Source: Aquisphaera giovannonii
Lineage (GTDB): Bacteria; Planctomycetota; Planctomycetia; Isosphaerales; Isosphaeraceae
Assembly: GCF_008087625.1 (NCBI RefSeq)
Contig: NZ_CP042997.1
Location: forward strand, 7,068,001 to 7,132,000
Length of the DNA stretch: 64,000 bases
Reading direction: 5' to 3'
The notes under the pieces are model-generated. The model ran no database searches, had not been told where the DNA came from, and saw nothing but the letters and a program-made list of their open reading frames with translations. Each line of letters opens with the position of its first letter. Within the stretch, counting starts at the first letter, position 1. The translations under genes and the position numbers were made by a program. Below are positions 28,907 through 37,725 of this stretch, in pieces.

Positions 28907-30238
28907 GTGTCGAAATCCGGCGTGGCGGGGCCCTCGGGGACGCGAGGGGCCTATCCCTGGGTCGTGCTCGGCCTGCTCTGGTTCTGCGGCTTCTTCAACT
29001 ACGCCGACCGCCAGGCGGTGAACTCGGTCTTCCCCATGCTGGCGAAGGAGTTCTCCCTCAGCGACATCCAGCTCGGCGTGATCGGCTCGGCGTTCATGAT
29101 CGTCTACGCCACGACGTCGCCCTTCGCGGGATACGTCGTGGACCGCGTCCGTCGGCGCATCCTGATCCCGGCGGGGCTCGCCTTCTGGAGCCTGATCTGC
29201 GCGGCGACGGGGCTGTCGAGCTCCTTCGCGCAGCTCGTCTTCTTCCGCGGCGCGGAGGGCCTGGGCGAGTCGTTCTACTTCCCAGCCTCGCTGTCGTTCC
29301 TGGCCGACTACCACGGCAGGGCGACTCGATCGAGGGCCCTCGGGATCCACCAGACGAGCGTGTATCTGGGCACGGCCGGCGGTGCGGCGCTCGCCGGAAA
29401 GCTCGCCGAGCACTACGGCTGGCGATCGCCGTTCTACGCCCTGGGCCTGGCCGGGCTGGTCTATGCCGTGATCCTCGGGTTCCTCCTGATCGAGCCCAAG
29501 CGGGGCCAGTCGGACGCGGCGAAGGGGCCGGGGGATGAGGACTTCGGGATCGACGAGCTGGAGGCGCTCCGGGCCCACGACCCGATCTCGGCGAAGGCGT
29601 CGCGGATCCTCGGGAATCCGGCCGCGCTGCTGCTGCTCTGCGTCTTCGTCGGGGCGAACTTCGTGGCGTCGGCCTTCCTGACCTGGCTGCCAACGTTCCT
29701 GTTCCGGAAGTTCACCATGGGGATCGCGGCGTCGTCGCTGACCTCGACCGTCTGGCCGCTCGCGAGCCTCTTCGGGGCGCTCCTGGGCGGGCTGCTCGCG
29801 GACCTGGCGGCGGCGCGGCGGCGGGGCGGGCGGATCCTGGTCCAGGCCCTCGGCCTGATCCTGGGCGCCCCGTTCGTGTTCGCGACCGGATGGACGGAAT
29901 CGCGGGGCCTCACGGTGGTCGCGATGGCGGCGGCGGGGCTCTGCAAGGGGATCTACGACGCCAACATCTTCGCCTCGCTCTTCGACGTGGTACGGCCGGA
30001 GGACCGCGGGACGGCGGCGGGGCTGATGAACTCGCTCGGCTGGGCGGGGGGCTTCCTGGCGCCGGTGGCGGTCGGGGCGGCCTCGAATTCGTTCGGGCTT
30101 GACGTGGCGATCGCCTCGACGGCTCTGGTCTACTTGCTGGTCGGAATGCTCGCGCTGGCCGCGGCGAAGGTCGCCGAGGCCGGCACCCCCTCCCGCGAGA
30201 CGGACATCCTCCCTCCTGACGAAAGGCCCGGCTCGTGA
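28907..30238 (+). CDS. MFS transporter
   Basis: The 443-residue inner-membrane protein has 12 predicted helices and the MFS signature after helix 2 (GYVVDRVRRRILIP), plus FNYADRQAVNSVFP in helix 1, typical of the anion/organic acid and spinster-like groups. It starts with GTG, supported by a strong AAGGAGG. Lying between a sialidase and a purine-type permease, it may import the released sugar acid (inference). Its stop overlaps the start of the next gene (GTGA). Confidence 0.85.
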   Translation: MSKSGVAGPSGTRGAYPWVVLGLLWFCGFFNYADRQAVNSVFPMLAKEFSLSDIQLGVIGSAFMIVYATTSPFAGYVVDRVRRRILIPAGLAFWSLICAATGLSSSFAQLVFFRGAEGLGESFYFPASLSFLADYHGRATRSRALGIHQTSVYLGTAGGAALAGKLAEHYGWRSPFYALGLAGLVYAVILGFLLIEPKRGQSDAAKGPGDEDFGIDELEALRAHDPISAKASRILGNPAALLLLCVFVGANFVASAFLTWLPTFLFRKFTMGIAASSLTSTVWPLASLFGALLGGLLADLAAARRRGGRILVQALGLILGAPFVFATGWTESRGLTVVAMAAAGLCKGIYDANIFASLFDVVRPEDRGTAAGLMNSLGWAGGFLAPVAVGAASNSFGLDVAIASTALVYLLVGMLALAAAKVAEAGTPSRETDILPPDERPGS

Positions 30239-31908
30239 GCTCTGTTCCGGAAGCGGAGGCGGGGGCATCGCCCCGCCGGGGGTGGTCCCGCGGGGGCGAC
30301 CTGAACGCGTTCTTCGGCCTGATGATCGACAACATCGGCGGCATGATCCTGATGACCAGCCTGCTGGTCGGCTTCGGGATGCCGCGCGACTTCGTGCTCT
30401 CGCGGATGATCCCTGGCACGGCGGTGGGGGTCCTCGTCGGCGACCTGATCTACACGGCCATGGCCTGGCGGATGGCCCGCAAGACCGGGCGCACCGACGT
30501 GACCGCGATGCCGCTGGGCCTGGACACGCCCAGCACCTTCGGCTCGGTCATCCTGATCATCGGCCCGTCGTACAACGCGGCCCTGGGCCGGGGCCTGGAC
30601 CCATCGGCCGCGGCGGAGCACGCCTGGTTCATCGGGCTGTCGATGCTGCTTGCCTCCGGGATCTTCAAGCTGGCCTGCGCGGCGGTGAGCGGCTGGGTCC
30701 GGGGCGCCGTCCCGAGGGCCGGGCTGCTCGGGTCGCTCGCGGCGATCGCGCTGGTGATCATCAGCTTCCTGCCGCTGCGGGACATCACGGCGCACCCGGT
30801 CGCGGGGCTCGTCTCGATGGCGATCATCCTGGCCACGCTCACCGCCCGCTGGAAGCTGCCGGGCCAGATCCCCGGCGCCCTCGCGGCCGTCGTGGCGGGC
30901 TGCGCGGTCTACTACGGGATGCACGTCGCGGGGCTGGGCCCGGGGCCCGGGGAAGGGGGGCCGGCGCCGTCGAGCCTCCTCCGCGTGGCCCTGCCGATGC
31001 CGCACGACGCCTGGTGGGCCTGGATCGGGCACGCCTGGCCCGAGGTCGTCGGCTACCTCCCGGTGGCGATCCCCCTGGCGCTGGCCACCGTGGTCGGCGG
31101 CATCGATTGCACCGAGAGCGCGGCGGCCGCCGGGGATGATTACCACACCGGGTCCGTCATCGCGGTCGAGGGGTTCGCCACGGTGGTCGCCGGCCTCTTC
31201 GGCGGCGTGATCCAGACGACGCCGTACATCGGCCACCCGGCGTACAAGGCGATGGGGGCGCGGTCGGGCTACACGCTGGCCACCGCGCTCTTCGTCGGCG
31301 CGGCGGGGATCTTCGGCTACTTCGACTGGATCTTCTTCCTGCTGCCCAGGACGGTGGTCTTCCCGATCCTGGTCTTCATCGGCCTGGAGATCACGGCGCA
31401 GTCGTTCCACGCCACGACGTATCGGCACTATCCCGCGGTCGGCCTCGCCTGCGTGCCGGCACTCGGATATCTGGCCATGATCACGATCAATAATCTCCTC
31501 TCCGACATGGGCAAGCCGTTCGGCGAGCTGCGCGCGGAGACGCAGGGGTGGATCGCCACCGTGACCATGCTCTCGGGCGGCTTCATCGTGACCTCGCTGC
31601 TCTGGGGGACTTTCCTGGCGCACCTCATCGACGCGAAGGTCCGGCCCGCGGTCGTCACCCTGGTCCTCGCGGCCGTCTGCGCCTGGTTCGGCGTCATCCA
31701 CTCGCCGCTGCCGTCGGGGGAGATCAACATGCCCGGCGCCGTGCTGGACAAGCTCCAGGCCGCGGGCAGGGCCGCCGCGTCCGCCCAGCAGACGCCCTAC
31801 CACTGGGCCGCGGCCTACCTCGCCATGGCGGCGACCGTCTGGCTGCTCGGCAAGTTCGGCCAGCCGCCGACGGCGGCGGAGCAGGGGGAGGAGCCGATCG
31901 CGATTTAG
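30235..31908 (+). CDS. NCS2-like permease
   Basis: The 557-residue protein has about 12-14 hydrophobic segments. TTPYIGHPAYKAMGARSGYT resembles the conserved helix of the nucleobase-cation symporter (AzgA/xanthine-uracil) group, and GLDTPSTFGSVILI the family half-helix. The substrate cannot be read. The GTG start overlaps the MFS stop by four bases, so it is translated with it. A second possible role is transport of an organic anion linked to the upstream sialidase. A short dispersed repeat follows the stop. Confidence 0.78.
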   Translation: MSSVPEAEAGASPRRGWSRGGDLNAFFGLMIDNIGGMILMTSLLVGFGMPRDFVLSRMIPGTAVGVLVGDLIYTAMAWRMARKTGRTDVTAMPLGLDTPSTFGSVILIIGPSYNAALGRGLDPSAAAEHAWFIGLSMLLASGIFKLACAAVSGWVRGAVPRAGLLGSLAAIALVIISFLPLRDITAHPVAGLVSMAIILATLTARWKLPGQIPGALAAVVAGCAVYYGMHVAGLGPGPGEGGPAPSSLLRVALPMPHDAWWAWIGHAWPEVVGYLPVAIPLALATVVGGIDCTESAAAAGDDYHTGSVIAVEGFATVVAGLFGGVIQTTPYIGHPAYKAMGARSGYTLATALFVGAAGIFGYFDWIFFLLPRTVVFPILVFIGLEITAQSFHATTYRHYPAVGLACVPALGYLAMITINNLLSDMGKPFGELRAETQGWIATVTMLSGGFIVTSLLWGTFLAHLIDAKVRPAVVTLVLAAVCAWFGVIHSPLPSGEINMPGAVLDKLQAAGRAAASAQQTPYHWAAAYLAMAATVWLLGKFGQPPTAAEQGEEPIAI

Positions 31909-31920
31909 CGCGGGACTCAC

Positions 31921-31945
31921 CACAGAGGCACAGAGGGCACGGAGA
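31921..31945 (+). repeat. CACAGAGGCACAGAGG-type repeat
   Basis: The segment reads CACAGAGGCACAGAGGGCAC and continues GGAGA. This word, with small changes, is scattered through intergenic DNA of many unrelated bacteria (established knowledge, from memory). Only one copy is in the window. Confidence 0.5.
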
Positions 31946-32005
31946 AGACCGGAAGAGAGGAAGCCGAGGGCAAAACGTCGGAATCAGGGGCGCCTGCTGG
32001 GGCGC

Positions 32006-33916
32006 TCACCAGTTCGCCTCGACCGCGTGCTCCCAGTGGGGGTAGAGCTTTTCCAGCTTCTCCTTGAGGGCCGCGTGGCGGTCCTGGGTCTTCACGGCGG
32101 TCAGGGCGTCGCGGTAGGTCGCCGGCTGGCCGAGGAGGTCCTCGACCTCGGCGAGCTCGGCCTCCGCCTCGGAGATCTCCCGTTCGAGGTCCGCGGCCTT
32201 GCGGTAGGAGAACTTCTTCTTCGGCGGGGTGCGGGCCGAGGCGTTGTCCGCCGCGGGGGGCGGCGCGGGAGGGGCCTTGGGCCGGGACTTCTCGGCCGCG
32301 GCTTCCTTCTCCCGCTCAATCAGATGTTGATACGTCTCGTAATTGCCCTCGATGACGCGGGCCCGGCCGTCGCCCAGGACGAGCAGGCGATCAGCCACGG
32401 CGTTGAGGAAGTAGCGGTCGTGGCTGACGACGAGCACCGTCCCCTCGAACTCGCGGATCGACCGCTCGAGGGCCTCGCACGACCAGATGTCCAGGTGGTT
32501 CGTGGGCTCGTCCATGACCAGCAGGTTCGCCCCGGTGGCGCACAGCCTCGCGAGCGCGGCCTTGGCCTTCTCGCCGCCGGAGAGCTGGCCCACCGTCTGG
32601 AAGGCGATCTCGCCCGTCAGGCCGAATCGGGCCAGCAGGCCGCGGACGTCCCCCTCCACCCAGTCGGGGTCGTCCTCCGGCCAGACGGCGCGGACGACGG
32701 TGGTCCCGTGGGAGAGCGACTGGAGCCCCTGGTCGTGGTAGCCGACCTGGACCTTGTGGCCGAGCCGGACCTCGCCCTTGTCCGCCTTGTCGCGGCCGAT
32801 CAGCGTCTTGATGAGGGTCGTCTTGCCGGAGCCGTTGGGGCCCATGACGCCCATGCATTCCCCGCGCCCGACGGCCACGTTGAGGTCGGTGAACAGCGGC
32901 TTGTCGAAGGACTTGGTGAGGTGCCGGGCCTCGATGACGATGTCGCCGGAGCGGTCGACCTCCTCGAAGCCCATGACCGGGCCGACGATCTCGCGCATCG
33001 TCTCCACGCGGTCCTTCTCGAGCTTCTCGAGCTTGCGCTCGCGGTCGTGGGCCTGCTTGGCCCGCTGCCCCGCGCCGTACTTGCGGATGTAGGCCTCGAG
33101 CTTCTCCGCCTGCTCCTCCTGCCGCTCGGCCTGGCGCTCCAGGACCTTGGCCTTCTCCTGGCGGAGCTTCCAGTATTGCGAGTAATTGCCGGGGTAGACC
33201 TCGAGCCTGCCCTCGTTCAGCTCCCAGACCTTGTTGACGACCCGGTCCAGGAAATAGCGGTCGTGGCTCACGACGACCATGGCGACAGGCTGGCGGGAGA
33301 GGTAGTTCTCCAGCCATTCCGTCGTCTCGATGTCCAGGTGGTTGGACGGCTCGTCCAGGAGCATGACGTCAGGGCTCTCGAGCAGGAGCTTGGCGAGCAT
33401 GAGCCGGGACTGCTGGCCGCCGGAGAACGTCCGCGCGGGGCGGTTGAACTCGGCCTCGGTGAAGCGGAGGCCCGTGAGGATCTCCTCGACGCGGTGCTCG
33501 ATCGAGTAGGCGTCCTGGTGGAGCAGCTGCTCGTGGAGGGCGTCGTACCGCTTGGTGGCGCGGTCGCGGTCGGCCTGGTCCTCCGCCTCGGCCATCTCCT
33601 GGGCTGCCTCCTCCATCTCCCGCTGGAGGTCCAGGAGCGAGGCGAGGCCGGAGCGGGCCACGTCCATCAGGGTCTCGTCGGGGCCGAATTCCGGCTGCTG
33701 CCGGAGGAGGCTGACGCGGATGCCCGGGCGGACGTAGACGCGGCCGTACTCCGGCTGCTCCAGGCCGTCGAGCAGCTTCATGAGCGTCGTCTTGCCCGCG
33801 CCGTTGGGCCCGACGAGCCCGATGCGCTCGCCGGCGCGGACCTCGAAGGCGAGGTCGAGGAAGATCGGGTCGCCGGCGTACTGGCGGCCCAGCCCCTGGG
33901 CGGAGATCAGGATCAT
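32006..33916 (-). CDS. ABC-F family ATPase
   Basis: The 636-residue soluble protein has two ABC domains and no membrane part. Domain 1 shows GPNGAGKTT, the signature FSGGQQSRLM and LLDEPSNHLD; domain 2 shows GPNGSGKTT, LSGGEKAKAAL and MDEPTNHLD. An arm with a charged linker (about 235-310) and a C-terminal coiled coil (SYRKAADLEREISEAE) fit the Uup/EttA-type translation factors, acting at the ribosomal E site. The best subgroup guess is Uup-like. It starts 7 bases after the uvrC stop, so the two are co-transcribed. Confidence 0.92.
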   Translation of the reverse strand: MILISAQGLGRQYAGDPIFLDLAFEVRAGERIGLVGPNGAGKTTLMKLLDGLEQPEYGRVYVRPGIRVSLLRQQPEFGPDETLMDVARSGLASLLDLQREMEEAAQEMAEAEDQADRDRATKRYDALHEQLLHQDAYSIEHRVEEILTGLRFTEAEFNRPARTFSGGQQSRLMLAKLLLESPDVMLLDEPSNHLDIETTEWLENYLSRQPVAMVVVSHDRYFLDRVVNKVWELNEGRLEVYPGNYSQYWKLRQEKAKVLERQAERQEEQAEKLEAYIRKYGAGQRAKQAHDRERKLEKLEKDRVETMREIVGPVMGFEEVDRSGDIVIEARHLTKSFDKPLFTDLNVAVGRGECMGVMGPNGSGKTTLIKTLIGRDKADKGEVRLGHKVQVGYHDQGLQSLSHGTTVVRAVWPEDDPDWVEGDVRGLLARFGLTGEIAFQTVGQLSGGEKAKAALARLCATGANLLVMDEPTNHLDIWSCEALERSIREFEGTVLVVSHDRYFLNAVADRLLVLGDGRARVIEGNYETYQHLIEREKEAAAEKSRPKAPPAPPPAADNASARTPPKKKFSYRKAADLEREISEAEAELAEVEDLLGQPATYRDALTAVKTQDRHAALKEKLEKLYPHWEHAVEANW

Positions 33917-33923
33917 GGAACCT

Positions 33924-35255
33924 TCAGCTCTCCTCTCCGAGAGTCTTCTTGCTCCGGAGCATGTGATGATAGTGCTGCGCGAATCGGTGGGCCTCGTCGC
34001 GGACGTACTGGAGCAGGCGCAGCGCGAACGAGCGGCGGCGGAGGACGATCGGGTCGGACCGGCCCGGGACGTAGATCTCCTCCTCCCGCTTGGCCAGGGA
34101 GATGACCGTCGGGGGCGTCACGCCCAGGGCCTGGAACGCGTCGATCGCCGCGTTGAGCTGCCCCTTGCCGCCGTCGATGAGGAAGATGTCCGGGAAGGGC
34201 TCGTCGCGCTCCTGCAGGCCCTGGATGCGGCGTGTGACCACCTCGCGGATGGAGGCGAAGTCGTCGATCCCCCGGACGGTCTTGATCCGGTATCGCCGAT
34301 ATCCGGGCTTGAACGGCAGGCCGTCCACGAAGGTCACGAGCGAGCCGACGGTCTCGCTGCCGGCGAGGTGCGCGATGTCCACGCCGTTGATCGTCCGGGG
34401 CGCGGACTCCAGGCCGAGCACGCGCTGGAGGCCCTTCAGCCCCTTGCGCGGGTCCACGTAGAAGACCTCGGGCTGGGCGTGCTTCGCGAGGTCGCCGCGG
34501 AGGTTGAGGTTCTCCAGGGCCTTGATCTCGTCGCGGAGCCGGGCGGCCTTCTCGAACTGGAGGAGCTTGCTGGCCTCGCGCATCTCCTCGTTCATCTCCT
34601 TGAGGACCACGTCCTTCTTGCCGTCGAGGAAGAGGCGGAGGCGGTTGATGTCGCGGCGGTAGGCCTCGCGATCGATCCGGAGGTTGCAGGGGGCGGTGCA
34701 CTGGTTGATCGAGGCGAGCAGGCAGGGCCGGAACCAGCGCCAGCGGGGGTCGTCCTCGTCGATGTCCAGCGAGCAGGTGCGGAACTTGAAGATCCGCTGG
34801 AGGACCTGGATCGCCCCGCGGAGGCTCTTGGCCCGGGGGAAGGGGCCGTAGAGCTTCACGCCGGAGTCCTTGGGCTCGCGGGTGAAGTTGACCCGGGGGA
34901 AGTCCTCGCCCGTGGTCACCTGGAGATACGGGAAGCTCTTGTCGTCCTTCAGGTCCTTGTTGTGGCGGGGCTGGATGTCCTTGATCAGGCGCGCCTCCAT
35001 CAGGAGCGCGTCGACCTCGCTGTCGGCGGGGAGGAAGTCTACGTCGGCGACCTCCTCGATCCAGTCGCAGATGCGGCGGTCCTGCTGGGCGGTCTTGTGG
35101 AAGTACGAGCCGGCGCGGGCGCGCAGGTTCTTGGCCTTGCCGATGTAGACGACCCGGCCCTGGGCATCCTTCATGAGGTAGATGCCCGGGGTGGTCGGGA
35201 ACGTCTTCACCTTCTCGGCCGGGACGGCCGTCGCCGACGCGTGGGACTCGGACAT
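33924..35255 (-). CDS. uvrC: UvrC-type excinuclease subunit lacking HhH domain
   Basis: UvrC makes the dual incisions in nucleotide excision repair. The 443-residue chain has the GIY-YIG nuclease (GIY 24-26, YIG 37-39), four cysteines likely holding an Fe-S cluster (C161, C178, C186, C190), the UVR segment (about 212-247) and the RNase H-like domain (D293, D361 in IDGGKGQ, H423 in DEAHRF). It stops right after that, so the C-terminal helix-hairpin-helix pair of normal 600-residue UvrC is missing. The reading frame ends cleanly with no frameshift sign. It is the first gene before ABC-F. Confidence 0.88.
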   Translation of the reverse strand: MSESHASATAVPAEKVKTFPTTPGIYLMKDAQGRVVYIGKAKNLRARAGSYFHKTAQQDRRICDWIEEVADVDFLPADSEVDALLMEARLIKDIQPRHNKDLKDDKSFPYLQVTTGEDFPRVNFTREPKDSGVKLYGPFPRAKSLRGAIQVLQRIFKFRTCSLDIDEDDPRWRWFRPCLLASINQCTAPCNLRIDREAYRRDINRLRLFLDGKKDVVLKEMNEEMREASKLLQFEKAARLRDEIKALENLNLRGDLAKHAQPEVFYVDPRKGLKGLQRVLGLESAPRTINGVDIAHLAGSETVGSLVTFVDGLPFKPGYRRYRIKTVRGIDDFASIREVVTRRIQGLQERDEPFPDIFLIDGGKGQLNAAIDAFQALGVTPPTVISLAKREEEIYVPGRSDPIVLRRRSFALRLLQYVRDEAHRFAQHYHHMLRSKKTLGEES

Positions 35256-35361
35256 GGAAGCCTCGCACGATCCGACCCGTGGCGGAGCGGGTGACTCGAT
35301 GGTGCGGCGCGGCCCCGCGAGGATCCCGGCGCGGCCATCCCGCCGCGCCGGTGGTCCCCGC

Positions 35362-37200
35362 TCAGCTCGGGCGAGCCAGGGCGGCCGTCACATATTCTTC
35401 GATATCCCTGACCATATGGTCAAGTCGCGTCCGCGTCTCCGCCTTGGCCTCGGCGAGCTTGCCGGGCCCCTTCACCTCGCTGCGGGCGAAGAGATAGAAC
35501 TTGATCTTGGGCTCCGTGCCGGAGGGCCGGGCGGCGAAGCGGACGCCCGGAACCGACGTGTGGAAGATCAGCAGGTCGCCGGAAGGATGGGGCAGAGGGC
35601 GGGCCGCGGCCGTCCCCTTCAGGGCTCGGATCTCGTGGGCCTGGTAGTCGTAGACCTCGGTCACCTCCGCCCCGCCGACGCTCTTCGGCGGGCCCGACCG
35701 GAAGGCGGCCATGAGGGCCTTGATCTGCTCCACGCCCTCGCGTCCCTTGTAGGTCTTGTTGATGAGGTGCTCGCCGTAGTGGCCGACGTCGACGTAGAGG
35801 TCGTCCAGGTATTCCAGGACCGTCTGGTTGCGGTCCTTCACCGTGGCCGCGAGTTCCGCGAAGAGGAGCGAGGCGACGGCCGCGTCCTTGTCGCGGGCAT
35901 AGGTCCCCTTGAGGTACCCGTGCGACTCCTCGAAGCCGAAGAGGAACCCGGCCGGCCCCTCGCGGTCGATCCGCTCGCCGATCCACTTGAAGCCGACGAG
36001 CAGGTCGTCCTCGGTCTTGATCCCCTCCCGCTTGCCGATGGCGGCGGTCATCTGGGTGGAGACGAGGGTGGTCACCAGGTAATGGTCCGACCGGAGCTTG
36101 CCCCGGGCCTCCATCTCCTTCATCACGAAGGCGGCGATCAGCACGCCGATCTGGTTGCCGTCGAGCGTGACCCAGGGGCCGGCCTTGTCGGCGGTCGCGG
36201 GGAGCCCGACGCCGATGCGGTCGGCGTCCGGGTCGCTGGCCAGGACGAGGTCGGCGCCGGTGGCCTTCGCCTCGGCGATGGCCGCCTCCAGGGCGCTGGG
36301 GTTCTCCGGGTTGGCGACGTGGTTCGGGACGTTCGGGAAGTCGCCGTCGGGGGTCCGCTGGGAGGCCAGGATGTTGACCCGCTTGAAGCCGGCCGTCGCC
36401 AGCGCCGCGGCCACCGAGGTCTCGCCGACGCCGTGGAGCGGGGTGTACACGATCGAGATGTCCCGGGCGTTGCCGACCGACTCGCCCACCACCGAGGCGA
36501 TGTAGGCCTCGTCGACCTCGGCCCCGACGAGGACGAGCTTCCCCTCGGCCTTCGCCCGGTCGAGGGGCATCTCCGGGATCTCGCCGTCGGAGACCTCCTT
36601 CACGCAGCCGATGATGCCGGCGTCGTCCGGGGGGATGACCTGGCCGCCGGTCGCGGCGTAGCACTTGAAGCCGTTGTCGGAGGGGGGATTATGAGATGCC
36701 GTGATCATGATCCCGGCGTCGCATTTGAGGTGCCGCACCGCGAACGACAGCAGGGGGGTGGAACGCGCCTCCGGGAAGAGGTACACCGTGAAGCCGGCCG
36801 CGGCCAGGACGCGGGCGCAGAGGTCCGCGAACTCCGGCGAGTTGTGCCGCGAGTCCCGGGCGATGACGCAGGACCGAGGCGAGCCCTCGCCCTTGCGGCC
36901 GGTCACGTAGTCGGCCAGCCCGCGGGCGCTCTCCGCCATCGTCCGCGCATTCAGGACGTTCGTCCCGACCGGATACATCACGCCCCGCCGGCCGCCGGTG
37001 CCGAACTCGAGGACCGCGAAGAAGGCGTCGTCGAGCGTCTTCCACCGCTTCGCCTCGATGTCCTCCAGCAGGCGGGGGCGGTACTGGGCGAAGGGGCTCT
37101 CCGTGAGCCAGCGGCGGATCGCCGAGGCGGCGGGGGGGGACAACTGCTGCGAGGCCTCTGCCTGGCCGACCGCGGCCTGCGCGTCGTCGACGGTGATCAT
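35362..37200 (-). CDS. Phospho-sugar mutase (phosphoglucomutase/phosphomannomutase)
   Basis: This 612-residue alpha-D-phosphohexomutase moves phosphate between C1 and C6 of hexoses. The phosphoserine loop is TASHNPPSDNGFK (S169), the metal loop DPDADR (323-328), the sugar loop EESHG (424-428), and the C-terminal phosphate site RPSGTEPKIKFY. The length suits the larger PGM2-like group. The ATG at 37200 is chosen by family alignment and a long open frame upstream is discarded. It is divergent from the CAP gene across 525 bases. Confidence 0.93.
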   Translation of the reverse strand: MITVDDAQAAVGQAEASQQLSPPAASAIRRWLTESPFAQYRPRLLEDIEAKRWKTLDDAFFAVLEFGTGGRRGVMYPVGTNVLNARTMAESARGLADYVTGRKGEGSPRSCVIARDSRHNSPEFADLCARVLAAAGFTVYLFPEARSTPLLSFAVRHLKCDAGIMITASHNPPSDNGFKCYAATGGQVIPPDDAGIIGCVKEVSDGEIPEMPLDRAKAEGKLVLVGAEVDEAYIASVVGESVGNARDISIVYTPLHGVGETSVAAALATAGFKRVNILASQRTPDGDFPNVPNHVANPENPSALEAAIAEAKATGADLVLASDPDADRIGVGLPATADKAGPWVTLDGNQIGVLIAAFVMKEMEARGKLRSDHYLVTTLVSTQMTAAIGKREGIKTEDDLLVGFKWIGERIDREGPAGFLFGFEESHGYLKGTYARDKDAAVASLLFAELAATVKDRNQTVLEYLDDLYVDVGHYGEHLINKTYKGREGVEQIKALMAAFRSGPPKSVGGAEVTEVYDYQAHEIRALKGTAAARPLPHPSGDLLIFHTSVPGVRFAARPSGTEPKIKFYLFARSEVKGPGKLAEAKAETRTRLDHMVRDIEEYVTAALARPS

Positions 37201-37725
37201 GGTGCGGATGCTCCGGAAGCGGACGGAAACAACGGCCTCCAAGGCTATCGTGCCCCCGGCCCAATTGCGAGATCCGGCACGTCCGTCAAGGCTTCGCCGC
37301 CCCCCCCGTCGGTCGGCGCAAGTCGGGACTTTAGACGAAGATTCGCGGAGATCCCGGGCCCACGCGGGCGTGTAAAAACCGGCCTTTTGTAAGTTCGTCT
37401 TGACGCGGCCGGCGGTCCGGGTAGGGCTGCCCCGCGGCCGTCGGCCAGGAGCTTCGAAGTCGGCCCCCTGCTCCAAATGGGAAAGCGTCCTTCCCATCTT
37501 GACTTAGGGCACGTCCCCGGGAAATGGGCAGCCGCGTTCTCAGTTGTGGCACGTCGGTTGCCTTATGTAGGGACCGTCGGCCCGCGAGTGAAAGCCCGGA
37601 ACCCCGGATTTTCACTCAAGTTGCGAAGGGCCCCTGACGCGGCCTCCAGGTTGAGGGGGGCCGCAGCTACCGACCGGCCGGACGACCCAATCCGGCCGAG
37701 ACCATAGACGACAGGGAGGTTCCTG
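37201..37725. other. Divergent intergenic region, 525 bases, structured
   Basis: No gene was found. The stretch is less GC-rich than the neighbours and holds two hairpins: 37477-37497 (7-bp stem, 7-base loop) and 37586-37617 (8-bp outer stem, 4-bp inner stem). A TTGACT at about 37499 has no good -10 partner. It may contain long leaders for both flanking genes or a small RNA. Confidence 0.5.
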
